In this document: positions 27,934 through 36,268 of the stretch, one piece after another
How the letters are laid out: each line of letters opens with the position of its first letter
Position numbering within the stretch: the first letter of the stretch is position 1
Assembly (NCBI RefSeq): GCF_030065535.1
Contig: NZ_JASJND010000001.1
Location: 664,742-728,741, forward strand
From: Microbacterium dauci
GTDB lineage: Bacteria > Actinomycetota > Actinomycetes > Actinomycetales > Microbacteriaceae
DNA: 64,000 bases
Direction: 5' to 3'
Position numbers and translations under genes: made by a program
The notes under the pieces: generated by a model
Databases searched by the model: none
The model's input: the letters and a program-made list of their open reading frames with translations, nothing else
Told to the model about the DNA's origin: nothing

Positions 27934-29229
27934 GTGACGAACGCGGACACCCCTCAGATCGCCACCGTGACCGTTGGTGACAAGACCGCGGAACTTCCGC
28001 TCGTCTCAGGAAGCGAGGGCGTCCCGAGCGTCGACTTCTCGACGTTCACGAAGCAGACCGGCCACACGGCGCTCGACTACGGATTCGTCAACACCGCCTC
28101 GACGAAGTCGGCGATCACCTACATCGACGGCGACCAGGGCATCCTGCGCTATCGCGGCTACCCGATCGAGCAGCTCGCGAAGCACAGCAGCTACCTCGAG
28201 GTCGCGTGGCTGCTGCTTTACGGCGAGCTCCCGACCGCCGACCAGCTCGGCGAGTGGGACGAGAAGATCCGTCGCCACACGCTCCTCCACGAAGACCTCA
28301 AGCACTTCTTCTCGGCGTTGCCGCACACCGCGCACCCGATGTCGGTGCTCTCGGCCGCGACCGCCGCGCTCTCGACCTACTACGAGGGCCAGAGCGATCC
28401 GGGCAACCCCGAGCACGTCGAGCTGAACACCATCCGCATGCTCGCGAAACTGCCCGTCATCGCGGCGTACGCGCACAAGAAGAGCATCGGCCAGGCGTTC
28501 CTGTACCCCGACAACTCGCTGAGCTTCGTCGACAACTTCCTGAAGTTGAACTTCGGCAACCACGCCGAGCCCTACGAGATCAACCCGGTCATGTCGCGGG
28601 CGCTCGAGCGGCTGCTCATCCTCCACGAGGACCACGAGCAGAACGCCTCGACGTCGACCGTCCGCCTCGTCGGCTCGACCGGTGCGAACCAGTTCTCGTC
28701 GATCTCTGCTGGGATCAACGCCCTGTACGGTCCGCTCCACGGTGGTGCGAACGAGGCTGTGCTCGACATGCTCGCGCGCATCCGCGACTCCGGCGAGAGC
28801 GTGCAGCGGTTCGTCGAGCGCGTCAAGAACAAGGAAGACGGCGTGAAGCTCATGGGCTTCGGGCACCGCGTCTACAAGAACTACGACCCGCGCGCCAAGC
28901 TCGTCAAGGAGTCGGCCGACGAGGTGCTGCGCGAACTCGGTGTCGAAGACCCGCTGCTCGCCCTCGCGAACGAGCTCGAAGAGATCGCCCTCAACGACGA
29001 CTACTTCAAGGAGCGCCGTCTCTACCCGAACGTCGATTTCTACACCGGCGTCATCTACAAGGCGATGGGCTTCCCGACCCGCATGTTCACCCCGCTGTTC
29101 GCGATCGGCCGCCTGCCCGGCTGGCTCGCGCACTGGCGCGAGATGCAGTACGACCCGCAGACGAAGATCGGTCGTCCGCAGCAGCTCTACGTGGGCGCCG
29201 GCGAGCGGGACTACCCGACCGAGGCCTGA
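27934..29229 (+). CDS. gltA: Citrate synthase (type II)
   Basis: 431 residues, the hexameric type with an N-terminal beta domain (ATVTVGDKTAELPLV). It condenses oxaloacetate with acetyl-CoA. The catalytic residues are His269 (YGPLHGGAN), His311 (GFGHRVYKNYDPR) and Asp368 (NVDFYTG). The GTG start follows AAGGAGG. A strong hairpin follows the stop. Confidence 0.97.
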   Translation: MTNADTPQIATVTVGDKTAELPLVSGSEGVPSVDFSTFTKQTGHTALDYGFVNTASTKSAITYIDGDQGILRYRGYPIEQLAKHSSYLEVAWLLLYGELPTADQLGEWDEKIRRHTLLHEDLKHFFSALPHTAHPMSVLSAATAALSTYYEGQSDPGNPEHVELNTIRMLAKLPVIAAYAHKKSIGQAFLYPDNSLSFVDNFLKLNFGNHAEPYEINPVMSRALERLLILHEDHEQNASTSTVRLVGSTGANQFSSISAGINALYGPLHGGANEAVLDMLARIRDSGESVQRFVERVKNKEDGVKLMGFGHRVYKNYDPRAKLVKESADEVLRELGVEDPLLALANELEEIALNDDYFKERRLYPNVDFYTGVIYKAMGFPTRMFTPLFAIGRLPGWLAHWREMQYDPQTKIGRPQQLYVGAGERDYPTEA

Positions 29230-29240
29230 CTGTCCGCAGC

Positions 29241-29280
29241 ACGAAGCGCCCGCGCCCTCTCCGAGGGGTGGGCGCTTCGT
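29241..29280 (+). terminator. Terminator after gltA
   Basis: Arms ACGAAGCGCCC (29241-29251) and GGGCGCTTCGT (29270-29280) with an inner CCCT/AGGG stem, 11 bases after the stop. Confidence 0.8.
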
Positions 29281-29314
29281 CGTGCCGATCCACGCGGAAT
29301 CGCCATTGCAGGGC

Positions 29315-29320
29315 TACGCT
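29315..29320 (+). promoter_or_regulatory. -10 box TACGCT, leaderless layout
   Basis: TACGCT ends six bases before the ATG at 29327. Confidence 0.55.
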
Positions 29321-29326
29321 GAGCGC

Positions 29327-29731
29327 ATGAGACAGCTCTGGGGGGAGTTCATTCCGGTCGACGGGTTCTACGGGGAGGGTGAGTTCGTGCCGGTGAACCC
29401 CGAGTTCGACACGGGGTTCGAGGCTGCGGCCGCCGGCTTCAACGCGATGTTCGGACTCGTGCTCGTCCTCGTCGTGGCGGGGATCATCGTCTCGATCGTG
29501 GTCGGGTTCCGCAAGTACCGGATCCTGAAGAACGCCGGCATCGATCCGTTGACCGTGGATGCCGCGATCGCGGCGAAGGTCCTGCGGAGCGACGCATTGG
29601 CAGAACGGCAGCAGCCGACGCTCGAACCGTCACTCGAGCAGCGCCTGCTCGAACTCGACGACTTGCACGCCCGCGGCGTCATCTCGGACGAGGAGCACCG
29701 CGAGGCACGGGCCGCCGCGCTCCGCGGCTGA
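29327..29731 (+). CDS. Single-pass membrane protein with C-terminal SHOCT domain
   Basis: 134 residues. An acidic N-terminal region (about 1-42) probably faces outside, one helix (MFGLVLVLVVAGIIVSIVVG) crosses the membrane, and the C-terminus ends in a SHOCT-like stretch (LEQRLLELDDLHARGVISDE). The function is unknown; SHOCT is an oligomerisation or targeting motif. The ATG is chosen because a leaderless-type promoter precedes it. Confidence 0.75.
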   Translation: MRQLWGEFIPVDGFYGEGEFVPVNPEFDTGFEAAAAGFNAMFGLVLVLVVAGIIVSIVVGFRKYRILKNAGIDPLTVDAAIAAKVLRSDALAERQQPTLEPSLEQRLLELDDLHARGVISDEEHREARAAALRG

Positions 29732-29737
29732 CCCTCG

Positions 29738-29802
29738 TCCGTTTACGCACGACTCTGGGGCTTTCAGATCGATGAGAACCCCGAAAACCGTTCGTAAACG
29801 GA
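29738..29802. terminator. Bidirectional terminator between the SHOCT gene and dapD
   Basis: Outer arms TCCGTTTACG and CGTAAACGGA are perfect inverted repeats, with an inner GGGG/CCCC pairing. It fills the gap between two convergent genes. Confidence 0.6.
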
Positions 29803-29809
29803 GGGACGC

Positions 29810-30754
29810 TCAGGCGTGGAGGTCGGCGTTCAGCGTGACGCCGACGCCCTCGCGCCGCACCGCTTCCACGGCACCCGTGAGCGAGTTGCGGCGGAAGAGG
29901 ATACCGTGCTGGCCGGACAGGTCGGCGCCCTTCACGACCGGGCGCGAGCCGTCGTGCAGGGGCGCTTCGGCGGACAGCACGATCTTCGTGCCGGCGGTGA
30001 CGTAGAGGCCCGCCTCGACGATGCAGTCGTCGCCGAGCGAGATGCCGATGCCGGCGTTCGCGCCGAGCAGCGTGCGAGCGCCGATCGACACGCGGTGGGT
30101 GCCGCCGCCCGACAGCGTGCCCATGATCGAGGCGCCGCCGCCGATGTCACTGCCGTCGCCGACGACGACACCCTGCGAGATGCGTCCCTCGACCATAGAG
30201 GCGCCGAGCGTGCCCGCGTTGAAGTTGACGAAGCCCTCGTGCATGACGGTGGTGCCGGATGCCAGGTGCGCACCGAGCCGCACCCGCGAGGCATCCGCAA
30301 TTCGAACACCCGACGGCACCACGTAGTCGGTGAGGCGCGGGAACTTGTCGAGCCCCTGCACCTGGATGCCGGCGCGGACGAGGCCCGGGCGCAGCCGCTC
30401 GAGGTCGTCCGGGTGGACCGGGCCGGCGTTCGTCCACGCGACGTTCGGGAGGTGCCCGAAGATTCCGGTCAGGTCGACGTCGTTCGGCTGCACGAGGCGG
30501 TGCGAGAGCGCATGCAACCGCAGGTATGCGTCGGAGGTCGAGGTCGGCGCGGCATCCAGATCGATGTCGACGACGACCACCTCGACGACGACGCCTCGGC
30601 GCTCGTCGGCGCCCGCGTGCGGCTCGAGCGAGGACACGTCGGGGGAGTCCGGAGCGGCTCCCAGCGCGGGGGAGGGGAACCAGGTGTCGAGCACCGTCCC
30701 GTCCGTCCGCTTCGTGGCCAGACCGATACCCCACACGCGACGCAGTTCACTCAC
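29810..30754 (-). CDS. dapD: Tetrahydrodipicolinate N-succinyltransferase
   Basis: 314 residues of the actinobacterial DapD class. It succinylates tetrahydrodipicolinate for meso-DAP and lysine synthesis. An N-terminal domain precedes a left-handed beta-helix of hexapeptide repeats ([17 protein letters not shown], then [20 protein letters not shown] and [18 protein letters not shown]). The GTG start is six bases after a TAGCCT -10 box. It is divergent from dapE. Confidence 0.95.
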   Translation of the reverse strand: MSELRRVWGIGLATKRTDGTVLDTWFPSPALGAAPDSPDVSSLEPHAGADERRGVVVEVVVVDIDLDAAPTSTSDAYLRLHALSHRLVQPNDVDLTGIFGHLPNVAWTNAGPVHPDDLERLRPGLVRAGIQVQGLDKFPRLTDYVVPSGVRIADASRVRLGAHLASGTTVMHEGFVNFNAGTLGASMVEGRISQGVVVGDGSDIGGGASIMGTLSGGGTHRVSIGARTLLGANAGIGISLGDDCIVEAGLYVTAGTKIVLSAEAPLHDGSRPVVKGADLSGQHGILFRRNSLTGAVEAVRREGVGVTLNADLHA

Positions 30755-30760
30755 CAGTCC

Positions 30761-30766
30761 AGGCTA
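30761..30766 (-). promoter_or_regulatory. -10 box TAGCCT of dapD, leaderless layout
   Basis: On the minus strand TAGCCT ends six bases before the dapD GTG. Confidence 0.6.
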
Positions 30767-30814
30767 CCGGCCCCGCCCGGGCGACCACGCCGGTCGGGGC
30801 TCACGGCCCGTCGT

Positions 30815-30820
30815 TAGACT
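30815..30820 (+). promoter_or_regulatory. -10 box TAGACT of dapE, leaderless layout
   Basis: TAGACT ends six bases before the dapE ATG at 30827; the divergent dapD -10 box is about 50 bases away. Confidence 0.6.
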
Positions 30821-30826
30821 CGGTCC

Positions 30827-31903
30827 ATGCCCGTGCTCGACCTCACCGCTTCGTCCGTCGACCTCACCCGAACGATCTGCGACATCCCGAGTGTCTCGGG
30901 CGATGAGACGCCCCTTGCCGACGCGATCTTCGCCGCTGTCGACGGCCTCGACCACCTCGAGGTCACCCGCCACGGCGACACGATCGTCGCGCGGACGAAC
31001 CTCGGGCGCGCGCAGCGCGTCGCGATCGCCGGGCACATCGACACGGTCCCCATCAACGGCAATGTCCCGACCCGCGACGTCGATGTCGACGGGCAGCCCT
31101 TCATCTGGGGACGCGGCACCGTCGACATGAAGGCCGGCGTCGCGGTGCAGTTGAAGCTCGCCGCGGAGCTCACCGACCCCCGCGTCGACATCACCTGGAT
31201 GTGGTACGACCACGAAGAGGTCGCCGCCGAGCTCAACGGCCTCACCCGCCTCGCGGCATCCCGTCCCGACCTGTTCGAGGCCGACTTCGCGATCCTCGGG
31301 GAACCGTCGAACGGGCAGGTTGAAGGCGGGTGCAACGGCAACCTCCGCGCGATCGTCCGGACCTCGGGCGTCCGCGCGCACAGCGCGCGCGCCTGGATCG
31401 GCGAGAACGCCATCCACAAGGCCGCGCCGATCCTGGCCAGGCTCGCCGAGTACCGGCCGCGCGAGGTCGAGGTCGAGGGGCTCGTCTACCGCGAGGGGCT
31501 CAACGCCGTCCGCATCGGCGGCGGCATCGCCGGGAACGTCATCCCCGACGCCTGCGAGGTCGAGGTGAACTACCGCTTCGCCCCGAGCAAGGACGGTGCG
31601 GCGGCCGAAGCGCACATCCGCGACGTGCTTGCGGGCTTCGACGTCGAGATCGTCGACCTGGCGGAGGGCGCGCGCCCCGGTCTCGACGCGCCGCTTGCAC
31701 AGGAGTTCGTCGCCGCGGTCGGCGCCGTGCCGCAGCCCAAGTACGGGTGGACCGACGTCGCCCGCTTCTCGGCCATGGGTGTGCCCGCCGTGAACTACGG
31801 CCCCGGCGACCCGCACCTGGCGCACCACGACGAAGAGCGCGTGCCGCTCTCGCAGATCGAGGACGTCGAGCGGGGGCTCCGCGCGTGGCTCACCGGCGCC
31901 TGA
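30827..31903 (+). CDS. dapE: Succinyl-diaminopimelate desuccinylase
   Basis: 358 residues of the M20 zinc-peptidase family. It removes succinate from N-succinyl-LL-DAP. The metal and catalytic motifs are IAGHIDTVPING, WGRGTVDMKAGVA (bridging Asp), WYDHEEVAAEL (catalytic Glu) and GEPSNGQVEGGC; the dimerisation domain lies in the middle. The downstream membrane-protein gene overlaps its end by 19 bases. Confidence 0.94.
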   Translation: MPVLDLTASSVDLTRTICDIPSVSGDETPLADAIFAAVDGLDHLEVTRHGDTIVARTNLGRAQRVAIAGHIDTVPINGNVPTRDVDVDGQPFIWGRGTVDMKAGVAVQLKLAAELTDPRVDITWMWYDHEEVAAELNGLTRLAASRPDLFEADFAILGEPSNGQVEGGCNGNLRAIVRTSGVRAHSARAWIGENAIHKAAPILARLAEYRPREVEVEGLVYREGLNAVRIGGGIAGNVIPDACEVEVNYRFAPSKDGAAAEAHIRDVLAGFDVEIVDLAEGARPGLDAPLAQEFVAAVGAVPQPKYGWTDVARFSAMGVPAVNYGPGDPHLAHHDEERVPLSQIEDVERGLRAWLTGA

Positions 31904-33084
31904 GGTCGCCGCTCGCCGTCTGGGGCTTCATCGCGGTCGTCTACGTCGCCGCGCGCCTGCTGACGACGGGGCTGTTCTGGATCGCCGCCGAGCTTTCGGG
32001 TCCGAACTCGCGCTTCGGTGCGGATGCCACGATCGGCTCGCTCGCGCTGGGCTGGGACGGCCAGTGGTACTGGCTCATCGCGGTGTCGGGATACCCGACC
32101 GAGCTGCCGGTGAACGATGCGGGGGTGGTCGCCGAGAACGGCTGGGCGTTCATGCCGATCTACCCGTACCTCGCGAACGCGCTGGGGACGCTGCTCGGGG
32201 GCTACCCCACGGGAGCGCTCGTCCTGTCGCTGGTCGCGGGGTACGCGGCATCCGTGGTGCTCTTCTTCCTGCTCCGGAAGCGGATCGGCGACGTCGCCGC
32301 CGTCTGGGCGGTGGTCTTCTTCGCGAACGGACCGCTCGCGGCGCTGTTCCAGATGGGCTACGCGGAGTCGCTGTTCCTCGTCTGGCTGCTGCTCGCGCTC
32401 CTCGCGCTGTCGAAGCGGTCGTTCGGCTGGCTGTACCTGCTCATCCCACTGATGGGCTACACGCGCCCGGGCGTCCTCGCGTTCGCGCTCCTGCTCGGCC
32501 TGTACGGCATCGTGCGGTGGTTCCGTCGCCGCGCCGACCCGCTGCCGACGCGGCAGATCGTGCACATCGTGGCGCTCGGCGCGCTGGCGTGCGCGGTCGG
32601 GTTCTCATGGCAGGTGTTCGCCGCGATCGCGACCGGCGACCCGACCGCGTACATGGAGACCGAGCTGGCGTGGCGACGAAGCTGGGTCGGCCCGGAGGAG
32701 GGCTTCGTACCGTTCAGCGGCTTCCTCACTGCGACCGCAGTGTGGTTCGGTCTGTGGGGGCTGCCCGAAGCGCTCGGGTACGTCGTGCTCGGCATCCTCG
32801 TCGCAGCCATCGCCGGCGCGTTGCTGTTCGCACCCGCGGTGCGGAAGCTCGGCGGCGAGGTCAGGCTCTGGTCGGCCAGCTACCTCGTCTACCTGCTGCT
32901 CGTCTTCTTCCCGCAGTCGAGCACCTTCCGGCTCCTGCTCCCGCTGACGCCGCTCGCCGGGGCCGTCGCGGTGCCGACATCGCGGTGGTGGCGCATCGGT
33001 GTGCTCGTCGCGTGCATCGCCGGACAGTGGTGGTGGATCCACGAGATGCTCGCCCTCGGTGACACCTACTACCGCATTCCCTGA
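31885..33084 (+). CDS. Multi-pass membrane protein, GT-C / PIG-V mannosyltransferase-like
   Basis: 399 residues with about nine to ten membrane segments. Conserved-looking features early in the protein are LGWDGQWYWLIAVSGYP (an Asp-containing first loop as in GT-C enzymes), FMPIYPYLANAL, MGYAESLFLVW and GYTRPGVLAFAL. These resemble PIG-V-type mannosyltransferases, which use polyprenyl-phosphate sugars at the outer face of the membrane. The acceptor is unknown. The GTG at 31885 lies inside dapE after a GGGGG stretch; CTG 31900 is an alternative. Function by family resemblance only. Confidence 0.6.
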   Translation: MAHRRLRSPLAVWGFIAVVYVAARLLTTGLFWIAAELSGPNSRFGADATIGSLALGWDGQWYWLIAVSGYPTELPVNDAGVVAENGWAFMPIYPYLANALGTLLGGYPTGALVLSLVAGYAASVVLFFLLRKRIGDVAAVWAVVFFANGPLAALFQMGYAESLFLVWLLLALLALSKRSFGWLYLLIPLMGYTRPGVLAFALLLGLYGIVRWFRRRADPLPTRQIVHIVALGALACAVGFSWQVFAAIATGDPTAYMETELAWRRSWVGPEEGFVPFSGFLTATAVWFGLWGLPEALGYVVLGILVAAIAGALLFAPAVRKLGGEVRLWSASYLVYLLLVFFPQSSTFRLLLPLTPLAGAVAVPTSRWWRIGVLVACIAGQWWWIHEMLALGDTYYRIP

Positions 33085-33092
33085 GGTCGCGG

Positions 33093-33155
33093 CCCCGCGA
33101 TGCGGGGTGCGCTGAGTGTCGCGTCAGATGACACCGGATGCCACCGACCGGTGGC
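33093..33155 (+). terminator. Two small hairpins after the GT-C-like gene
   Basis: CCCCGC/GCGGGG (33093-33107) and GCCACC/GGTGGC (33140-33155) lie in the gap before the DUF3117 gene. Both stems are short (6 pairs). Confidence 0.35.
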
Positions 33156-33183
33156 GCGAGGCGAACCGGTTCAGCCCATTGGG

Positions 33184-33189
33184 TAGACT
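33184..33189 (+). promoter_or_regulatory. -10 box TAGACT of the DUF3117 gene
   Basis: TAGACT lies 35 bases before the ATG, leaving a leader with a purine-rich AAAGGGAG ribosome-binding site. Confidence 0.5.
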
Positions 33190-33224
33190 TGTTCGGTAGG
33201 CCGAAGACGAAAGGGAGCCCCACC

Positions 33225-33398
33225 ATGGCAGCCATGAAGCCGCGCACCGGAGACGGACCTATGGAGGCCGTCAAGGAGGGCCGCCTCATCATCGTGCGTG
33301 TCCCGCTCGAAGGGGGCGGACGACTCGTCGTGTCCGTGAACGACGACGAGGCGAAGGAACTCCACAGCGTCCTGGCGGGTGTCGTCGGCGCAGCCTGA
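33225..33398 (+). CDS. DUF3117 small conserved actinobacterial protein
   Basis: 57 residues, starting MAAMKPRTGDGPMEAVKEG and containing IIVRVPLEGGGRLVVSVN. DUF3117 proteins are short, strongly conserved in actinobacteria and of unknown function. The length matches the family. It is transcribed alone, between its own promoter and a hairpin terminator. Confidence 0.9.
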   Translation: MAAMKPRTGDGPMEAVKEGRLIIVRVPLEGGGRLVVSVNDDEAKELHSVLAGVVGAA

Positions 33399-33412
33399 CA
33401 CCACAACGCAAT

Positions 33413-33442
33413 CGAACGGCCGGTCGGGGGATCGGCCGTTCG
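33413..33442. terminator. Terminator between DUF3117 and the O-methyltransferase gene
   Basis: Perfect 10-base arms CGAACGGCCG/CGGCCGTTCG, followed by GCGTTTCC. It can serve both convergent genes. Confidence 0.75.
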
Positions 33443-33466
33443 GCGTTTCCGGGGGTCCTTCCGGCG

Positions 33467-34105
33467 TCAGCCCTCGGTCGCGACGGTCGTGAGCTGGAGC
33501 AGCCCTTCGCCGACGATCGAGAGTGCCCCGAGGACGGCGGGGGAGGACTGCGTCTCCTGGATGAGCGATCGGAACGCGCTCTCGAGCGGACCGCGTCGCA
33601 CCGGGTCGGCCACGGCACCGCCCGCGAGGACGCGCGGCACCAGCACCGTGCCCCCGGCGCGGACGAGTCGCAGGCCGTGCTCGACGTACTCGATGACGCC
33701 CTCGACGTCGGCGTCGACGAGGACGATGTCGTACGAGGCCTCGTTCATGCGGGGGAGGACATCCGCCGCGCGGCCGGAGATGAACCGGGCGCGTGCGGCC
33801 GGGATCTTCGCGTCGGCGAACGCGGAGCGCGCCACGGCGAGGTGCTCGGGCTCCTTGTCGATGGTGGTGAGTGTCGCGCGGGGTGAGCCGCGCAGCAGCC
33901 AGAGCCCCGAGACGCCGCCACCGGTGCCGATCTCGACGATGTTGAGCGCCCGGCTGGCCGCGGCGATGACCGCGCACTGCGCGCCGACGGCGGCACTGAT
34001 CGGGTCGGCGCCGATCTCGAGTGCGTGCGCGCGAGCGCGCGCGATCGCGTCGGGTTCGACGATCGACTCGTCTGCGAACCTGCGGGTGGCGTCGTATTCG
34101 CCCAT
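33467..34105 (-). CDS. O-methyltransferase (class I SAM, Rv1220c-like)
   Basis: 212 residues. The SAM-binding motif is NIVEIGTGGGVSGLWLL, with acidic strand-2 end TTIDKEPEHL and YDIVLVDADVEG. It resembles the catechol/caffeoyl-CoA-type O-methyltransferase family; the substrate is unknown. The ATG at 34105 has GGAGG seven bases upstream. Rv1220c in Mycobacterium sits near tatB and mrp as here, although the sigE-rseA-htrA genes between them there are absent. Confidence 0.85.
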   Translation of the reverse strand: MGEYDATRRFADESIVEPDAIARARAHALEIGADPISAAVGAQCAVIAAASRALNIVEIGTGGGVSGLWLLRGSPRATLTTIDKEPEHLAVARSAFADAKIPAARARFISGRAADVLPRMNEASYDIVLVDADVEGVIEYVEHGLRLVRAGGTVLVPRVLAGGAVADPVRRGPLESAFRSLIQETQSSPAVLGALSIVGEGLLQLTTVATEG

Positions 34106-34165
34106 AGCTGGACCTCCGATCACAGCCTAGGTCGCGACGTGCCGCGAACGGCTCAGGCGCACGGG

Positions 34166-34171
34166 TAACCT
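34166..34171 (+). promoter_or_regulatory. -10 box TAACCT of tatB, leaderless layout
   Basis: TAACCT ends seven bases before the tatB ATG. Confidence 0.5.
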
Positions 34172-34178
34172 GAGAGGC

Positions 34179-34592
34179 ATGTCGAATGGGCTCGATCTGG
34201 AGAAGATCCTCCTCATCGCGCTCATCGCCGCCGTCCTGCTCGGACCCGAGCGACTGCCGGGGTACGCCGCGAGCCTCGGCCGCTTCGCGAGGCGCGTGCG
34301 GGAGTGGCTCGACGGCGCCCGTTCCCGGGTGCGCGACGAGATGGGCGACGAGTTCGACGAGATCGAGTGGCGCAAGCTCGACCCGCGGCAGTACGACCCG
34401 CGCCGGATCATCCGAGAGGCGCTGATCGACGACGCACCGGTCAAGCCGGTCGCGACGACGCCGGCGGTGGCCGCAGCCGCGTCGGCGGCTGGGACGCCTG
34501 GGATCGCAACCGCGACACCCGCGATCCCGACCACCCCCGTCGCACCGCGGCCGGCCGACGCGCCGCCGCCGTTCGACGCCGAAGCGACCTGA
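34179..34592 (+). CDS. tatB: Sec-independent translocase protein TatB
   Basis: 137 residues. One N-terminal helix (ILLIALIAAVLLGPERLPGY) contains the GPERLP hinge typical of TatA/B, then an amphipathic helix (LGRFARRVREWLDGARSRV) and an acidic stretch. The C-terminal third is proline/alanine-rich. It forms the twin-arginine receptor with TatC (elsewhere). The position beside mrp matches Mycobacterium. Confidence 0.88.
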   Translation: MSNGLDLEKILLIALIAAVLLGPERLPGYAASLGRFARRVREWLDGARSRVRDEMGDEFDEIEWRKLDPRQYDPRRIIREALIDDAPVKPVATTPAVAAAASAAGTPGIATATPAIPTTPVAPRPADAPPPFDAEAT

Positions 34593-34601
34593 CAGCGAGC
34601 C

Positions 34602-35729
34602 TCAGTTGGGACGTACCGGCAGGGACCTGCCGGCGAGCGAACGCCGCTGCGTCATGAGGCTCGCAGCGACCGCGTCGATCGCGGACGCCGCGGCATCCGC
34701 AGGTTCCGCGATCACGACCGGCTCACCGACGTCGCCGCCATGCCGGAGCGCGGGACTCAGGGGCACGCTGCCAAGCAGCGGCACCGCATCGGTCTCGGTC
34801 GACAGCGCCGCGGCGACCTGCGCGCCGCCGCCCGATCCGAACAGATCGACGAGCGTGCCGTCGGGGAGGGTGAAGGCCGCCATGTTCTCGACGACGCCCA
34901 GGACACGCTGACCGGTCTGGCGTGCGACGAGACCGCTCCGGACGGCGACATCGGATGCCGCGGCCTGCGGTGTCGTCACGACGAGCACCTCGGCATGGGG
35001 GAGGAGCTGGCCGACCGAGATCGCAACGTCGCCCGTGCCGGGCGGCATGTCGATGAGGAGCACGTCGAGGTCACCGAAGTGCACGTCGGTGAGGAACTGC
35101 TGCACGGTCCGGTGCAGCATCGGGCCGCGCCAAGCAACCGCGGCGGGGGCGTCCGGCGGCAGGAACATCCCGATCGAAATGGTCTTCACGCCGTGCGCGA
35201 CCGGCGGCAGCATGAGGTCGTCGATCCGCGTGGGCTGCGGGGGCCGGCCGTCGGCGTCGGTGAGGCCCAGGAGCCCCGGGATCGAGAACCCGTGCACGTC
35301 CGCGTCGATGAGGCCGACAGCGAGCCCGCGCCGCGCCAGCGCGACGGCGAGGTTCGCGGTGAGCGTCGACTTGCCGACGCCGCCCTTGCCGCTCGTGACG
35401 GCGATCACGCGCGTGAGCGAGTCGGGGCCGAACGGCATCGTCCGCGGGCCGCGCAGGCGTTCGACGAGCGCGGCGCGCTCACTCGGGCTCATGACGCCGA
35501 CCTCGACGGTCACGCTGTCGATCCCCGCGACAGATGCCGCCGCGTCTCGGACGTCGCGCTCGATGCGGTCGGCGGCCGGGCACCCGACGATCGTCAGCGC
35601 GATGCCCACGACCGCGACGCCGTCGTCGACCCGGACGTCACGGATCATGTCGAGCTCACCCAGGGGACGTCGCAGTTCCGGGTCGGTGACGGCGGAGACG
35701 GCACGCCGCACGAGTGCGGCGTCGGTCAC
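34602..35729 (-). CDS. mrp: Mrp/ApbC family iron-sulfur carrier ATPase
   Basis: 375 residues: an N-terminal DUF59-like domain (VTDPELRRPLGELDMI) followed by a deviant Walker A P-loop domain (VTSGKGGVGKSTLTANLAVA, DADVHGFSIPGLLG, LIDMPPGTGD). It probably carries or inserts Fe-S clusters. The CPxC pair often found after ENMS in this family is missing: here the text is VVENMAAFTLPDGT. The GTG start overlaps the upstream DUF1003 stop as GTGA. The operon order is CBS protein, DUF1003, mrp. Confidence 0.9.
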   Translation of the reverse strand: MTDAALVRRAVSAVTDPELRRPLGELDMIRDVRVDDGVAVVGIALTIVGCPAADRIERDVRDAAASVAGIDSVTVEVGVMSPSERAALVERLRGPRTMPFGPDSLTRVIAVTSGKGGVGKSTLTANLAVALARRGLAVGLIDADVHGFSIPGLLGLTDADGRPPQPTRIDDLMLPPVAHGVKTISIGMFLPPDAPAAVAWRGPMLHRTVQQFLTDVHFGDLDVLLIDMPPGTGDVAISVGQLLPHAEVLVVTTPQAAASDVAVRSGLVARQTGQRVLGVVENMAAFTLPDGTLVDLFGSGGGAQVAAALSTETDAVPLLGSVPLSPALRHGGDVGEPVVIAEPADAAASAIDAVAASLMTQRRSLAGRSLPVRPN

Positions 35730-36268
35730 GGGCGCTCGTCCTCGGCGGGGGTGTCGCGTTCGTCGAGCTCCTTCAGCAGCGCGCGGAGTTCCTGGCGGAG
35801 CACGTCGCGGGTGAGCACCTCGTGCTGCATGTCGGTCAGCGCCATCCGGAGCGCGACGACCTCGCGGGCGAGGTACTCGGTGTCGGCGAGGGTGCGCTCC
35901 GCGCGCTGACGGTCCTGCTCGATCTGCACGCGGTCGCGGTCGTCCTGACGGTTCTGCGCGAGGAGGATGAGCGGCGCGGCATACGAGGCCTGCAGCGAGA
36001 GCATGAGGGTGAGCGCGGTGAACCCGAGCGCCGCGTCGTCGAACCGCAGACCAATGGGCGCCGCGGTGTTCCACACGATCCAGGCGACGCAGAAGAGCGT
36101 CAGGATCAGCAGGAACGCGGGGGTTCCCATCGCGCGGGCGATCCACTCGGTGAAGCGTCCGAACCGGTCTCGCGACGGCTGCGGGGCACGACCCGTCGAC
36201 CGACCGAGGACCGAGGTCCGACGGCCACGAGGGGCCTCGAACCCGGACTTCGGCGCGCGGGCCATCAT
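35726..36268 (-). CDS. DUF1003 membrane protein
   Basis: 180 residues. A basic N-terminus of about 45 residues precedes two membrane helices (MGTPAFLLILTLFCVAWIVW and ALGFTALTLMLSLQASYAAP), then an RQDDRDRVQIEQDRQ charged region and a C-terminal coiled coil. This is the standard DUF1003 pattern (Rv1231c family); function unknown. The two possible ATGs (36268, 36265) overlap the stop of the CBS-protein gene, implying co-translation. Confidence 0.88.
   Translation of the reverse strand: MMARAPKSGFEAPRGRRTSVLGRSTGRAPQPSRDRFGRFTEWIARAMGTPAFLLILTLFCVAWIVWNTAAPIGLRFDDAALGFTALTLMLSLQASYAAPLILLAQNRQDDRDRVQIEQDRQRAERTLADTEYLAREVVALRMALTDMQHEVLTRDVLRQELRALLKELDERDTPAEDERP

Noticed and set aside
31330..31884. 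In-frame upstream extension of the GT-C-like membrane protein through dapE
   Set aside because: The extension lies inside dapE, is arginine-rich and has no membrane character; the GTG at 31885 gives a sensible start.
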